The notes under the pieces were generated by a model. It saw only the letters and a program-made list of their open reading frames with translations, made no database searches and was not told where the DNA came from. A DNA stretch of 64,000 nt from Bacillus sp. DTU_2020_1000418_1_SI_GHA_SEK_038 (GTDB lineage Bacteria; Bacillota; Bacilli; Bacillales; Cytobacillaceae): assembly GCF_032341175.1 (NCBI RefSeq), contig NZ_CP135435.1:248001-312000 (forward strand), read 5' to 3'. Below, one piece after another: positions 8,308 to 16,148 of this stretch; within the stretch, counting starts at the first letter, position 1; each line of letters begins with the position of its first letter. The position numbers and the translations under genes are program-made.

Positions 8308-8967
8308 ATGGGCTTTTTAGATAAATTATTTGGAAGATCAAAGGAGACGAAAAGTATGTCAAACGTTAAATTAGCAGTAGTTTTTTATAGCATGGGTGGA
8401 ACAAACTATCAATTAGCAAAATGGGCTGAAGAAGGAGCTAAAGAAGCTGGTGCTGAAGTGAAAGTATTAAAGGTTCAAGAATTAGCTCCAGAATCTGTTA
8501 TTGCGGGAAATGAAGCTTGGAAAGCAACTGTCGATGCAACAAAAGACGTTCCAGTAGCTACATCGGCTGACATTGAATGGGCGGACGCAATCATCTTCAG
8601 TGTTCCAACTCGTTTTGGCAACATGCCATCACAAATGAAGCAATTCCTTGATACTCAAGGCGGACTATGGGCTACTGGTAAAACAGTGAATAAAGTAGTA
8701 AGTGCGATGACCTCTGCACAGAATCCACACGGTGGTCAGGAAGCTACACTGTTATCATTATATACTTCTATGATGCACTGGGGTGCGATTATTGCCACTC
8801 CTGGTTACACAGATCCAGTGATCTTTGGTGCAGGCGGAAATCCATATGGAACAAGTGTAACTGTCAGTCAAGATGGTAAAATGATTGAAGACGTTCAAGG
8901 GGCTGTAAAGCATCAAGCAAAACGTACTGTTACAGTTGCAGAATGGGTTAAAAAAGCAAACCAATAA
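8308..8967 (+). CDS. Flavodoxin-like NAD(P)H:quinone oxidoreductase (WrbA family)
   Basis: The protein is 219 residues from the ATG at 8308, or 203 from a second ATG at 8356. Both starts have ribosome sites (GAAGGAAGGT and AAGGAGACG). The core has the flavodoxin FMN loop (VVFYSMGGTNYQLA), PTRFGNMPSQMKQFLD, and MTSAQNPHGGQEATLLSLY, all typical of WrbA two-electron quinone reductases. The optional N-terminal MGFLDKLFGRSK is basic-amphipathic and could act as a membrane tether. It probably reduces quinones fully to hydroquinones, feeding the ring-cleavage enzymes upstream. Confidence 0.87.
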   Translation: MGFLDKLFGRSKETKSMSNVKLAVVFYSMGGTNYQLAKWAEEGAKEAGAEVKVLKVQELAPESVIAGNEAWKATVDATKDVPVATSADIEWADAIIFSVPTRFGNMPSQMKQFLDTQGGLWATGKTVNKVVSAMTSAQNPHGGQEATLLSLYTSMMHWGAIIATPGYTDPVIFGAGGNPYGTSVTVSQDGKMIEDVQGAVKHQAKRTVTVAEWVKKANQ

Positions 8968-8977
8968 GGATATTCAA

Positions 8978-9013
8978 TAAAATAGCACCCACTTTAAGGG
9001 TGTTATTTTATTT
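8978..9013 (+). terminator. Rho-independent terminator after the quinone-stress cluster
   Basis: AAAATAGCACCC, a 7-base loop and GGGTGTTATTTTATTT form a stable hairpin directly after the WrbA-like stop codon. Confidence 0.8.
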
Positions 9014-9146
9014 ACAGATCAAGTTAAATATATATAATTAATACAGTCGTATTAGTAAAAAAATCCCGATGGGGAATTTTACATTTGAAAAATGCAATAA
9101 AAAGGAGTAAAATTTACTATCAGATTCATCACAATATAACCAATAA

Positions 9147-9251
9147 CGATGTATAACCTCTAGAATATGGCTTGAGGGTCTCTACCAGGAACCGAAAAAT
9201 CCTGACTACAAAAATGAATTGATCATTTTTGTAGTCAGGATTTTTTTTTTT
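9147..9251 (+). promoter_or_regulatory. Purine riboswitch, guanine-type by its specificity base
   Basis: The leader carries the purine aptamer core: TATAAC (J1/2), CCTCTAG and CTTGAGG (P2) around loop AATATGG, GTCTCTACC (J2/3), CAGGA and TCCTG (P3) around ACCGAAAAA, then GACTAC. Aligned with the xpt and pbuE/add aptamers, the ligand-pairing base (position 74 in xpt numbering, in GACTAC) is C, which specifies guanine or hypoxanthine; adenine switches have U. P1 is short, about 4 bp. The 3' half of the aptamer is also the 5' arm of a long terminator, so ligand binding should block termination and turn on the efflux gene. Confidence 0.85.
9195..9251 (+). terminator. Riboswitch expression-platform terminator
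   Basis: A perfect stem of about 23 bp (5' arm 9195-9217, 3' arm 9223-9245, 5-base loop) is followed by a run of T to 9251. Its 5' arm contains the P3 3' strand, the GACTAC junction and the P1 3' strand of the purine aptamer, so aptamer and terminator cannot form together. Confidence 0.88.
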
Positions 9252-9324
9252 CTGAAAAAAAAGCACTTTTAGATGATAGTTTAACACTTTTATAAAAGAA
9301 TTAGAAAGGAATAGTGATTTCATA

Positions 9325-10500
9325 ATGAATTTGAAAGTTTTTATATTGGCACTCTCGACAGTTGCCGTTGGATTAGTTGAATTAATTGTGGGCGGCATCT
9401 TACCTGCCATCGCGGATGATTTTAATATTTCACTTAGTACTGCAGGACAGTTGATAACAGTGTTTGCACTTATATATGCAATTGCAGGCCCTGTTTTACT
9501 TGTTTTAACCAGGAAAGTTGAACGAAAAAAATTATATCTTATTTCATTATTTATTTTTTTTATTGGCAATGTCATCACGTATTTCAGTCCAAACTTCACC
9601 TTAATGATGATTTCCAGAGTATTGACCGCTATGAGTACAGCATTAGTTGTCGTACTTTCATTGACCATTGCTGCGAAAGTTGTCAAACCATCCCATCAGG
9701 CAAAGGCGTTGGGGCTTATTTATATGGGAATCAGCTCATCCCTTGTTTTAGGTGTCCCTTTGGGTATTTTAATTTCCAACACATTTGGATGGCGAATCAT
9801 ATTTCTAGGTATAGCGATCTTATCCATCGGATCGATTATACTCATTTCCCTGTTTTTAGAGCAGATACCTGGTGGTGAAAAGACAATTCCCCTATCAGAA
9901 CAAATAAAAGCGGTTGGCAGCCCAAAGATAGGAAGTGCCCATCTTGCTACTTTATTTATGCTGGCAGGACACTATACACTGTATGCTTATTTCACACCAT
10001 TTTTGGAAACGAATCTCCATCTCAACTCAAATTGGATCAGTGTATGCTATTTTATTTTTGGACTAGCGGCAGTAAGTGGGGGAGCATTGGGTGGAACACT
10101 TTCTGATCGGATTGGCGCTGAGAAAAGCATTATCATTTTCATCAGTTCATTTGCTGTGATCCTATTTTTGCTTCCATTTACGACTTTTTCCCTTGTAGTA
10201 TTCATACCAATGATGATGATTTGGGCTGCATTGAGCTGGAGCCTTGCACCACCGCAACAAAGTTATTTGATTGGAGTCGATCCTAATACATCTGATATTC
10301 AACAAAGCTTTAATAATTCAGCCATACAAGTGGGAATTTCACTTGGTTCTGCTATAGGTGGCATTGCTTTAGAACAAACTGGTTCGATCTCCAGTATGGC
10401 TTGGGTTGGAAGCGTTATTGTTATCATTGCTTTACTGTGTGCAGTATTTTCTTTGACTAGACCTGCTACTTCCAAAAGGTCTGAATTGAAAAGCGCATAA
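9325..10500 (+). CDS. pbuE: MFS efflux transporter, PbuE-like purine exporter
   Basis: This 391-residue DHA1-type major facilitator has 12 hydrophobic segments. It starts [20 protein letters not shown] with the [14 protein letters not shown] loop common to this group. Length and sequence character fit PbuE, the hypoxanthine/adenine base exporter of B. subtilis. The purine riboswitch directly upstream supports purine export strongly. The AAAGGA ribosome site is rather far (about 13 bases) from the ATG. In-frame alternatives are absent because the nearby GTG is followed at once by a stop. The exact base exported is unknown. Confidence 0.85.
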   Translation: MNLKVFILALSTVAVGLVELIVGGILPAIADDFNISLSTAGQLITVFALIYAIAGPVLLVLTRKVERKKLYLISLFIFFIGNVITYFSPNFTLMMISRVLTAMSTALVVVLSLTIAAKVVKPSHQAKALGLIYMGISSSLVLGVPLGILISNTFGWRIIFLGIAILSIGSIILISLFLEQIPGGEKTIPLSEQIKAVGSPKIGSAHLATLFMLAGHYTLYAYFTPFLETNLHLNSNWISVCYFIFGLAAVSGGALGGTLSDRIGAEKSIIIFISSFAVILFLLPFTTFSLVVFIPMMMIWAALSWSLAPPQQSYLIGVDPNTSDIQQSFNNSAIQVGISLGSAIGGIALEQTGSISSMAWVGSVIVIIALLCAVFSLTRPATSKRSELKSA

Positions 10501-10551
10501 TTCTGTTGTTCTCACCTATTACTCACAAATCATTAGATCTTAACAGAGCAT

Positions 10552-10594
10552 TTGGTTCCCCTCTTGTGTAAAATTCTGCTGGAGCGGGAACCAA
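10552..10594. other. Inverted repeat after pbuE
   Basis: TTGGTTCCC (10552-10560) pairs perfectly with GGGAACCAA (10586-10594) across a 25-base loop. It lies after the efflux gene but lacks a U-run. It may be a weak or processed 3' end. Confidence 0.4.
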
Positions 10595-10641
10595 TTGCAA
10601 CGAATAAAGACCATGGCTAGATTTTTTTGCAGATCATGGGC

Positions 10642-10682
10642 AAAAAAAAAGAGAATTTCCTTCACAGCATTAAAGAAAATTC
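10642..10682 (-). terminator. Terminator of the SinI-like gene
   Basis: On the minus strand GAATTTTCTT and AAGGAAATTC form a 10-bp stem (one G-U pair) followed by TCTTTTTTTTT, directly after the sinI-like stop codon. Confidence 0.8.
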
Positions 10683-10808
10683 CTACTTTCCTGTTTTCGT
10701 AGTCTTTTTTATTTGTTGTAGATAATGACGAACCTCTTCTATTGTAATACCGATCTTCTTAGCTTCAAGAATTAGTGCCTTCCACTCTTTATCTAATTCG
10801 CCTTTCAT
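10683..10808 (-). CDS. sinI: SinI-family anti-repressor peptide (41 aa)
   Basis: An ATG at 10808 preceded by AGGGGGAAAAGC opens a 41-residue frame. It begins MKGELDKEWKALILEAKK, continues IGITIEEVRHYLQQIKK and ends TKTGK. The LDxEW...L..EAK..GI..EEVR.YL pattern is the SinI/SinR dimerisation helix pair. In B. subtilis SinI binds SinR and frees biofilm and motility promoters. This protein is shorter than SinI (57 aa) and lacks any DNA-binding part. No sinR lies next to it. It has its own terminator, so it is a single-gene unit. Many Bacillus genomes carry such orphan SinI-domain peptides; the target is presumably a SinR-like protein elsewhere. Confidence 0.82.
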   Translation of the reverse strand: MKGELDKEWKALILEAKKIGITIEEVRHYLQQIKKTTKTGK

Positions 10809-11015
10809 GCTTTTCCCCCTATTCACTCCTTAAATTCAATTAGACAGCTGTAACTGCTCTATAATATAGGCCATACGATTTTAGTTCGATAACTACGCTA
10901 GGGCTAGCATAGGGAATTGTCTAGTTTGATAAGCATTCTTTAGCGGTTTTATACAATGAGGGCAGGGGAAAAATAAGATTATTATTCTTCCTATGCTAAA
11001 CTTTTAAAGAATAAT

Positions 11016-11471
11016 TTAAAAAACGGGCTTTAATATCATCAAAATAAATAGCAGCGTGCCCAGTCCTGAGGCGACATAGTATAAACGATTTGCTTTCCCA
11101 AGATAAGCAGACTGAGGCTCAGGAAGAGGTTCATGATCGGGTAATGTAGGATCTTGCAGCCAGGCAGATAGTTGTTTTGTGACAGGAGCTATGAATCCAA
11201 CAACAACAATTTGGACTCCTATATACAAGAGGATGGAGGCCAAAATCCATAATTCAGTAAAGGACAGACTCGATAAAACGACAAGGGCAATTCCAGTTAG
11301 CACGGCAATCGTTCCGCCAATCTTAGGGAAATATTCAAGCTTTTTTGATAGCATAAGAGACTGCTTGAGCTCACCAATGGATTGCTTCTTTCTAAGGAAG
11401 ATATGCCCAAAATAAGTGGGTCCCACTCCGATGATAGCGGATAAAACATGAATAAGTACTAGCCATTTCAT
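11016..11471 (-). CDS. DUF2269 membrane protein
   Basis: A 151-residue membrane protein with four predicted helices. It begins MKWLVLIHVLSAIIGVGPTY, where the LIHVLSAIIGVGP segment marks the DUF2269 family, and includes LEYFPKIGGTIAVLTGIALVV and a C-terminal helix. The family has no settled function. CTAGGAGGAATACA lies before the ATG at 11471. It is divergent from the response-regulator gene, and a 28-bp site upstream is repeated before the histidine-kinase gene, so this protein is a probable target of that two-component system. Confidence 0.75.
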   Translation of the reverse strand: MKWLVLIHVLSAIIGVGPTYFGHIFLRKKQSIGELKQSLMLSKKLEYFPKIGGTIAVLTGIALVVLSSLSFTELWILASILLYIGVQIVVVGFIAPVTKQLSAWLQDPTLPDHEPLPEPQSAYLGKANRLYYVASGLGTLLFILMILKPVF

Positions 11472-11534
11472 ATTGTATTCCTCCTAGGCTTAAGCATTTC
11501 GAGTGCTTTTCCTCATTTATCATAGCTGAATATC

Positions 11535-11562
11535 TGTCATTAACATAAGTTACAAGTGTCAT
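11535..11562. promoter_or_regulatory. Candidate response-regulator site (copy 1)
   Basis: TGTCA, 7 bases, AAGTTACA, 2 bases, TGTCAT. The same architecture, with 19 of 28 bases identical and the same orientation, occurs at 14488-14515 upstream of the histidine-kinase gene. A further TGTCAT follows at 11568-11573. It lies about 64 bp from the DUF2269 start, between that gene and the response-regulator gene. Confidence 0.55.
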
Positions 11563-11674
11563 ATAATTGTCATTGAATGAACCGCTTTTCATAAGATGTT
11601 ATTATTAGCCATTACTGTATATGGATTATGATAAAATATGGTTAAAGGAAATTACTGTCAGGTTCGGATGAGAG

Positions 11675-12370
11675 GTGAGCGTTATTAAGAAGCTGCGAAT
11701 TGTGATTGCCGATGATCAAACATTATTTCGGGAGGGCCTGCAAACTATTCTTAATTTAGAAGATGATATGGAGGTAGTAGGGGTGGCTGATAATGGCCAG
11801 AAGGCTCTGGAGATTGTGCTTAAGCATGATCCCGATGTGGTCTTAATGGATGTCGAGATGCCAGTCATGAATGGGATTGAGAGTACTCGCCACATGAAAG
11901 AGCAGTTTCCTAACACAAAGGTATTGATTCTATCTACCTTTGCGGAGGATAACTACATTGTGGAAGGACTAGCCCATGGTGCTTGTGGTTACCTGCTGAA
12001 GGACCTCCATGCGGATACTTTGATTTCCAGTATACGAAGTGCTGCGACAGGGCAATTCATACTTCCAGCACCGATTGCGGCAAAATTGGCTTCACGACTC
12101 TTAAAAGCATCTGAGATAACCGATACACCTTTCGCTCATCACCGGAAACCTGAACATTTGATTGAAGAATTAACAGAGCGTGAGAAGAAAATGGCGAACT
12201 TAATCGTTAAGGGCTTCACGAATAAAGAGATAGCGGCTCGCTTGTTTATGAGCGAGGGAACAGTTCGGAACTATATTAGCGTCATTTATTCCAAGCTAGG
12301 AACTAATAATCGAAGCAAGGCGATCTTATTATTAAACGACCTCTTAGGTGAAGATAAAGCAAATACATAG
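11675..12370 (+). CDS. NarL/LuxR-type response regulator
   Basis: A 231-residue regulator with a receiver domain (Asp pair at 13-14, phospho-acceptor Asp59 in VVLMDVEMPVMNG, Lys in YLLKDL near 109) and a C-terminal LuxR HTH (LTEREKKMANLIVKGFTNKEIAARLFMSEGTVRNYIS, about 167-203). Start choice is open. The GTG at 11675 has only a weak GGATGAG upstream. GAGGTGA sits 5 bases before an ATT at 11684, the point where homologues usually begin (KKLRIVIADD). It converges on its probable partner, the histidine kinase at 12435-14414, and shares a terminator with it. Confidence 0.9.
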   Translation: MSVIKKLRIVIADDQTLFREGLQTILNLEDDMEVVGVADNGQKALEIVLKHDPDVVLMDVEMPVMNGIESTRHMKEQFPNTKVLILSTFAEDNYIVEGLAHGACGYLLKDLHADTLISSIRSAATGQFILPAPIAAKLASRLLKASEITDTPFAHHRKPEHLIEELTEREKKMANLIVKGFTNKEIAARLFMSEGTVRNYISVIYSKLGTNNRSKAILLLNDLLGEDKANT

Positions 12371-12424
12371 AAAAAGACATCGGGCCAGCTCCAGTTTAAG
12401 GAGAGGCGGATGTCTTCTGTTTTT
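12371..12424. terminator. Bidirectional terminator between convergent two-component genes
   Basis: AAAAAGACATC (12371-12381) pairs with GATGTCTT (12409-12416), with T-rich flank to 12424 on the plus side and A-rich flank on the other. It can serve both the response regulator (plus) and the kinase (minus). Confidence 0.7.
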
Positions 12425-12434
12425 AGTTTCACAA

Positions 12435-14414
12435 TTAGGATACGGGAAAGCGGATATCCAACACATAATTCCATGCTTCTTCGGAGTGAATATGAAGGAT
12501 TCCTTGCTGACTCTCTACACGTTTTTGCATCGTTGTTAATCCAAAGCCGAAATCCTTCTTGTGAGTGGGTTCACCATTATTTTTTAGTTGAAATAGAATC
12601 AAATCGTCCTCCTGTTTCAAAGTAAAGAAGAATGCCTGACAGCCCCCGTGCTTAATTCCATTTGTTAGGCCTTCTTTCAATGCCATAAAGATCATATTTT
12701 TTTGAATGATTGAAAGTGGAGGAAGCTTAGAGATCGAGCTTTCAATTTGAACTCCAGCATATTTTATTGTTTCTTCTATTATATGGAGTAAGGCTGCAGG
12801 TAAGTCGTAATTCCAATCGGCATCTTTCAACAGGCGGACCGATGTTCGGATTTCATCTAACCCTTTGCGAATAAGCTGCTGAGAGATTTCCATTCGTTCG
12901 ATGGCCTGTTCGGGTTGTTTAGCGATTAGCCTTTTACCGGCTTCAATCTGTACGATGGTTGTCGTTAATGTGTGTCCAACGATATCGTGAATTTCTTGTG
13001 CAATGAGATTTCTCTCTTCAAGTGCAGCAATTTCTACAGCCGCTGCCGTACCCTCTTGAATGCTCTCCACCAGCTGTTTGTGAGTCTTTTCAAGCTCTCT
13101 CGTTCTTTCTAAGACTCGTTGTTCTAAAAGACGGTTATCCTCTTCTAGCTGTTTGGATAATAATTGTAAGCTGGCAGCATACTCCTTTGCATGAGTATCT
13201 GCTTGCCGGTATCTTCTTATGATGATAAGCGTGCCTGGTAAAACAATGGCAAAAGGACGAACGATTTTGACCATATTCATTATGTCCATCAAATTAGCTG
13301 CTAGAGCTAGATTAAGAGCAATTTCTAAAAAAATAAAAAGGATGAGTCCAGAGGAAAAGAGTATTAACTCCGGATTTTTTTGCTTTTTTATTGAGAGTAT
13401 TGAAACGACTAGAATGAGCAGTACATTGAGCGCAATAAGAATGCTAAGCACGGGAAATAGAAGGGCGACAATTTTTGCATGAATAGCTGTGGCAGCAATG
13501 CCAGTGATTCCTACCGCTGTAAAAAGATAAGTAGACCAAAGCACCGATTTCCTGTATACGTGATATATGATTTCACGGAAAAGCAGCAATAAGAGTAAGA
13601 TAGCGATGAATTGACCTATTGCTATTAAATAGAACTGAGTGACAGCTGGTATAGGAAAGAACAGCTGCCTAGAAAGCGAATAGGTAACATACGGCCATAT
13701 CGAGAAATGAACAATGATAAATAAAGCATAAAATAATAGCAGGCGTTGTTTTCGATTGTATAAATATAGGAATAGCGCAAAAACACCCGTGACAAAAAAG
13801 CCGATGATACTAACTATATTTATAGCATCCATCTTTAATAGATAGTCTATTACTTGAGCTTCAGAGCCTAGGGTATGGTGATAAGGAATTTTCCCCTGAA
13901 GGCGAATATATACATCATCTGAAGAGTTATTAAGGTTAAAACTATCCCAACGTGGTACCCCCTTTCGGGGATCCCTATCGCTTAGATCTCCAAATTGATG
14001 GATTAGCTGATTGTTTTGGTATACCTCATAGTAGAAAGGACTAGGATAGAAGAATAGCTGCAGCCTCTCACTATTTTTCTCAAGTGAATGCTGGATTTGC
14101 AGTTCATCTTGAAGGTCGGATATAGAGAGACGGAGCCATATTAAGGCATTGCCACTATTCTTTTGGTGAGCATATGGGGTCCAAGCAGAATCTGTAGGTA
14201 TCGTGGTTGGCTGTGAAGCATGACCCTGTTCACTAAGCGGTTCCAAATGGTATTGGATGGAGGAGTGGGGTATCTCTACATAGTCACTAAACCCATCGGA
14301 GCCATTTGCTTTTGCAGGGAGGATGCTGAGTGTGGAAAGGATGAGAACAAGCAATAGTAAGAGAATAGTAACATATTGAAATTCCTGTTTAATAGTATTC
14401 ATTAGCTTAACCAT
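12435..14414 (-). CDS. 7TM sensor histidine kinase (NarX/DesK class)
   Basis: The protein is 659 residues from the ATG at 14414, which has GAGGAGGGAATTTCA before it; an upstream ATG at 14471 lacks a ribosome site. Order: signal-anchor helix (to about 35), extracellular beta-rich domain of the 7TMR-DISM type (about 40-185), seven membrane helices (about 190-390), a coiled coil, a HisKA_3 dimerisation helix with phospho-acceptor His in IAQEIHDIVGHTL, and a HATPase with GFGLTTMQKRV. Such kinases partner NarL-type regulators, here the convergent gene at 11675. The extracellular domain is carbohydrate-binding-like, but the ligand is unknown. Confidence 0.88.
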   Translation of the reverse strand: MVKLMNTIKQEFQYVTILLLLLVLILSTLSILPAKANGSDGFSDYVEIPHSSIQYHLEPLSEQGHASQPTTIPTDSAWTPYAHQKNSGNALIWLRLSISDLQDELQIQHSLEKNSERLQLFFYPSPFYYEVYQNNQLIHQFGDLSDRDPRKGVPRWDSFNLNNSSDDVYIRLQGKIPYHHTLGSEAQVIDYLLKMDAINIVSIIGFFVTGVFALFLYLYNRKQRLLLFYALFIIVHFSIWPYVTYSLSRQLFFPIPAVTQFYLIAIGQFIAILLLLLLFREIIYHVYRKSVLWSTYLFTAVGITGIAATAIHAKIVALLFPVLSILIALNVLLILVVSILSIKKQKNPELILFSSGLILFIFLEIALNLALAANLMDIMNMVKIVRPFAIVLPGTLIIIRRYRQADTHAKEYAASLQLLSKQLEEDNRLLEQRVLERTRELEKTHKQLVESIQEGTAAAVEIAALEERNLIAQEIHDIVGHTLTTTIVQIEAGKRLIAKQPEQAIERMEISQQLIRKGLDEIRTSVRLLKDADWNYDLPAALLHIIEETIKYAGVQIESSISKLPPLSIIQKNMIFMALKEGLTNGIKHGGCQAFFFTLKQEDDLILFQLKNNGEPTHKKDFGFGLTTMQKRVESQQGILHIHSEEAWNYVLDIRFPVS

Positions 14415-14487
14415 TGAAATTCCCTCCTCAATCCCAAATTGACTATGTTCTTTTGTAGCGGCTTTAGTCAAATTATAAATCAGGTAA

Positions 14488-14515
14488 TGTCACATGAGGA
14501 AGTTACATCTGTCAT
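14488..14515. promoter_or_regulatory. Candidate response-regulator site (copy 2)
   Basis: TGTCA, 7 bases, AAGTTACA, 2 bases, TGTCAT, about 75 bp upstream of the kinase start. It matches the site at 11535-11562 and implies autoregulation of the kinase by its partner regulator. Confidence 0.55.
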
Positions 14516-15144
14516 TTTTCAGAAAAGGTTCAAAGTGTCTATTATTGGTGTGCTTAAGGACATTTCGAGTGAAAACAGGAGCTGAACTGTAAATGCTTGA
14601 TATTGGGGTCCAATTATACCCTTTTCGTCAAGAGGGATTTGGATGGTTAGTCCATAATCATTTGAAAAAATCTTTTACAGCAATATCTAGCTAATTATCG
14701 TATTTCAGTTTGCAATAAAGTTGCACCCTTACACCCATTTGGATAAAATTGTCTAAACAGGTGTTCTTATGTCCAAAGGAAAAAGATTCTGAAATTGAAG
14801 AGTGAGAATTAGCAAGGTCGTAGTTCGGATTTTGGGGTTGACTATGGTAATGGTAATAGATTCAAGGTGCATCCTCATTATGAAAACCTACGAGATTAAA
14901 AAGTATAAAGACTTACAGACAACATGATTTACTATCAGAATTGGAACAAAACTATTCCCTTAATTGTATTATTTGATATTATTGTTGAAATTTAATTGAA
15001 GGAGAAACGTTTCAAAACTATCATCTACTTATAAAAGCCACACATAATTTGGCTTCAAACAGCTGGTTTTAATACTTGAAAAATTAATCTTTTAAATTTA
15101 AAAATGATTTTTTTTCTATTTTAATTGAAAAAGAGGTACTGAAT
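14516..15144. other. Long gene-poor interval upstream of the XRE-cupin gene
   Basis: About 630 bp with no convincing gene. A 33-codon frame from ATG 14594 has only a distant GGAG. CATTTCGAGTG (14561-14571), preceded by CTTAAG, recurs at 11495-11505. The last 150 bp are very AT-rich and probably hold the promoter of the following regulator. A loose TTGAAG / TTTCAA dyad lies near 15000. Confidence 0.4.
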
Positions 15145-15690
15145 ATGGATAATAAAAAGCTTGGAAATCGAGTTAAATCAATTAGAAAAAACAATAAAAT
15201 GACATTAAAACAGGTTTCTGAAAAGACAGGTTTATCTATTAGTTTTTTGTCACAGGTTGAACGTTCTAAGAGCTCAGCTACTTTGTCATCAATAAGAAAA
15301 ATTTCTGAAGCACTGGGTGTTAATCTTAGTGATTTTTTTCAAACAGATTGCGATCCTAAATCCGGAATCATAAAAAAGGAAGACCATAAAGAACATCGTT
15401 CTGATGAAGTGAATTTTACATTTACAAATTTATCAGGTATTACAAACCCTATTTTTGAACCCATTTTAGCTACACTTTATCCAGGTGATAAAAATATAAG
15501 TCCATACACACATAATGGTCAGGAGTTTATTTATATTCTTGAAGGGACTCTTTCAGTTATATTGGACAATAAAGAGTATAGTTTACGTCCTGGGGACAGC
15601 ATACATATCGAATCTACAACCCCCCATATTTGGTATAACGATACGGAACAGATAGTAAAACTATTATTGATAACCTCCCCTGTTATTTAA
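15145..15690 (+). CDS. XRE-family regulator with C-terminal cupin domain
   Basis: A 181-residue protein with an N-terminal XRE helix-turn-helix (about 6-62; MTLKQVSEKTGLSISFLSQVERSKSSATLSSIRKI) and a cupin barrel (about 105-178; HNGQEFIYILEGTL, LRPGDSIHIESTTPH). This class (PuuR, SutR-like) senses small metabolites through the cupin and often controls adjacent transport genes. GAAAAAGAGG precedes the ATG. Downstream are three 17-bp palindromes and a TRAP transporter with a DapA-family enzyme, so this is likely the local regulator. It is compact and AT-rich like the transporter genes that follow. Confidence 0.9.
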   Translation: MDNKKLGNRVKSIRKNNKMTLKQVSEKTGLSISFLSQVERSKSSATLSSIRKISEALGVNLSDFFQTDCDPKSGIIKKEDHKEHRSDEVNFTFTNLSGITNPIFEPILATLYPGDKNISPYTHNGQEFIYILEGTLSVILDNKEYSLRPGDSIHIESTTPHIWYNDTEQIVKLLLITSPVI

Positions 15691-15789
15691 GAAGAATCTA
15701 GGAATAAATGAGGTTTACCTTAGAATGAATAAAGTGATTTAATTAGAAAGGAGTCCTAATATAATTTATTGAATAATCTGAATTATTTG

Positions 15790-15817
15790 TTGACACATTT
15801 CAACTATAATTTATAAT
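15790..15817 (+). promoter_or_regulatory. Probable sigma-A promoter for the TRAP operon
   Basis: TTGACA (15790-15795), 16-bp spacer, TATAAT (15812-15817). Both boxes are consensus. Transcription would start about 330 bp before dctP and run through the three palindromes. Confidence 0.7.
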
Positions 15818-15886
15818 TAAAATTAGCATTATAAATTCAATACTACTTAATTCCATGTGCTATTGCATTTTTTAAAACAATAAAAA

Positions 15887-16051
15887 TTGAAGTAGCACTT
15901 CAAAAGGGGGTATTTCTTGTTTAGTGGCAAAATCATGTTCATATTATTTGTTTAAAAATTGAAGTAAGACTTCAATAATTGATTGGTTTTAGGAACAAAG
16001 CCGTATAAAGAAAGGGTCTTTTTTTTACTAATAATTGAAGTGTAGCTTCAA
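15887..16051. promoter_or_regulatory. Three 17-bp palindromes (operator array)
   Basis: TTGAAGT-AGC-ACTTCAA at 15887-15903, TTGAAGT-AAG-ACTTCAA at 15959-15975 and TTGAAG-TGTAG-CTTCAA at 16035-16051 share the same arms with differing centres. They start 72 and 76 bp apart, close to whole helical turns, which would suit looping by a multimeric repressor. They lie between the XRE-cupin gene and the TRAP genes, downstream of a consensus promoter. Confidence 0.7.
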
Positions 16052-16148
16052 TTATTGATCATTTACTAGTTCTGAGGGGAATATTCTTTCTGTCAAAACA
16101 AAAAGAAATCAATAAGAACTTTGATTAAATTTAAAAATAGGGAGTGAA

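Noticed and set aside
9129..9686. 185-codon minus-strand frame across the riboswitch and pbuE start
   Set aside because: It runs antisense through the aptamer, terminator and transporter gene, has no ribosome site and resembles no protein.
14594..14695. 33-codon frame upstream of the XRE-cupin gene
   Set aside because: GGAG is 11-12 bases from the ATG, the product resembles nothing, and codon use is not gene-like.
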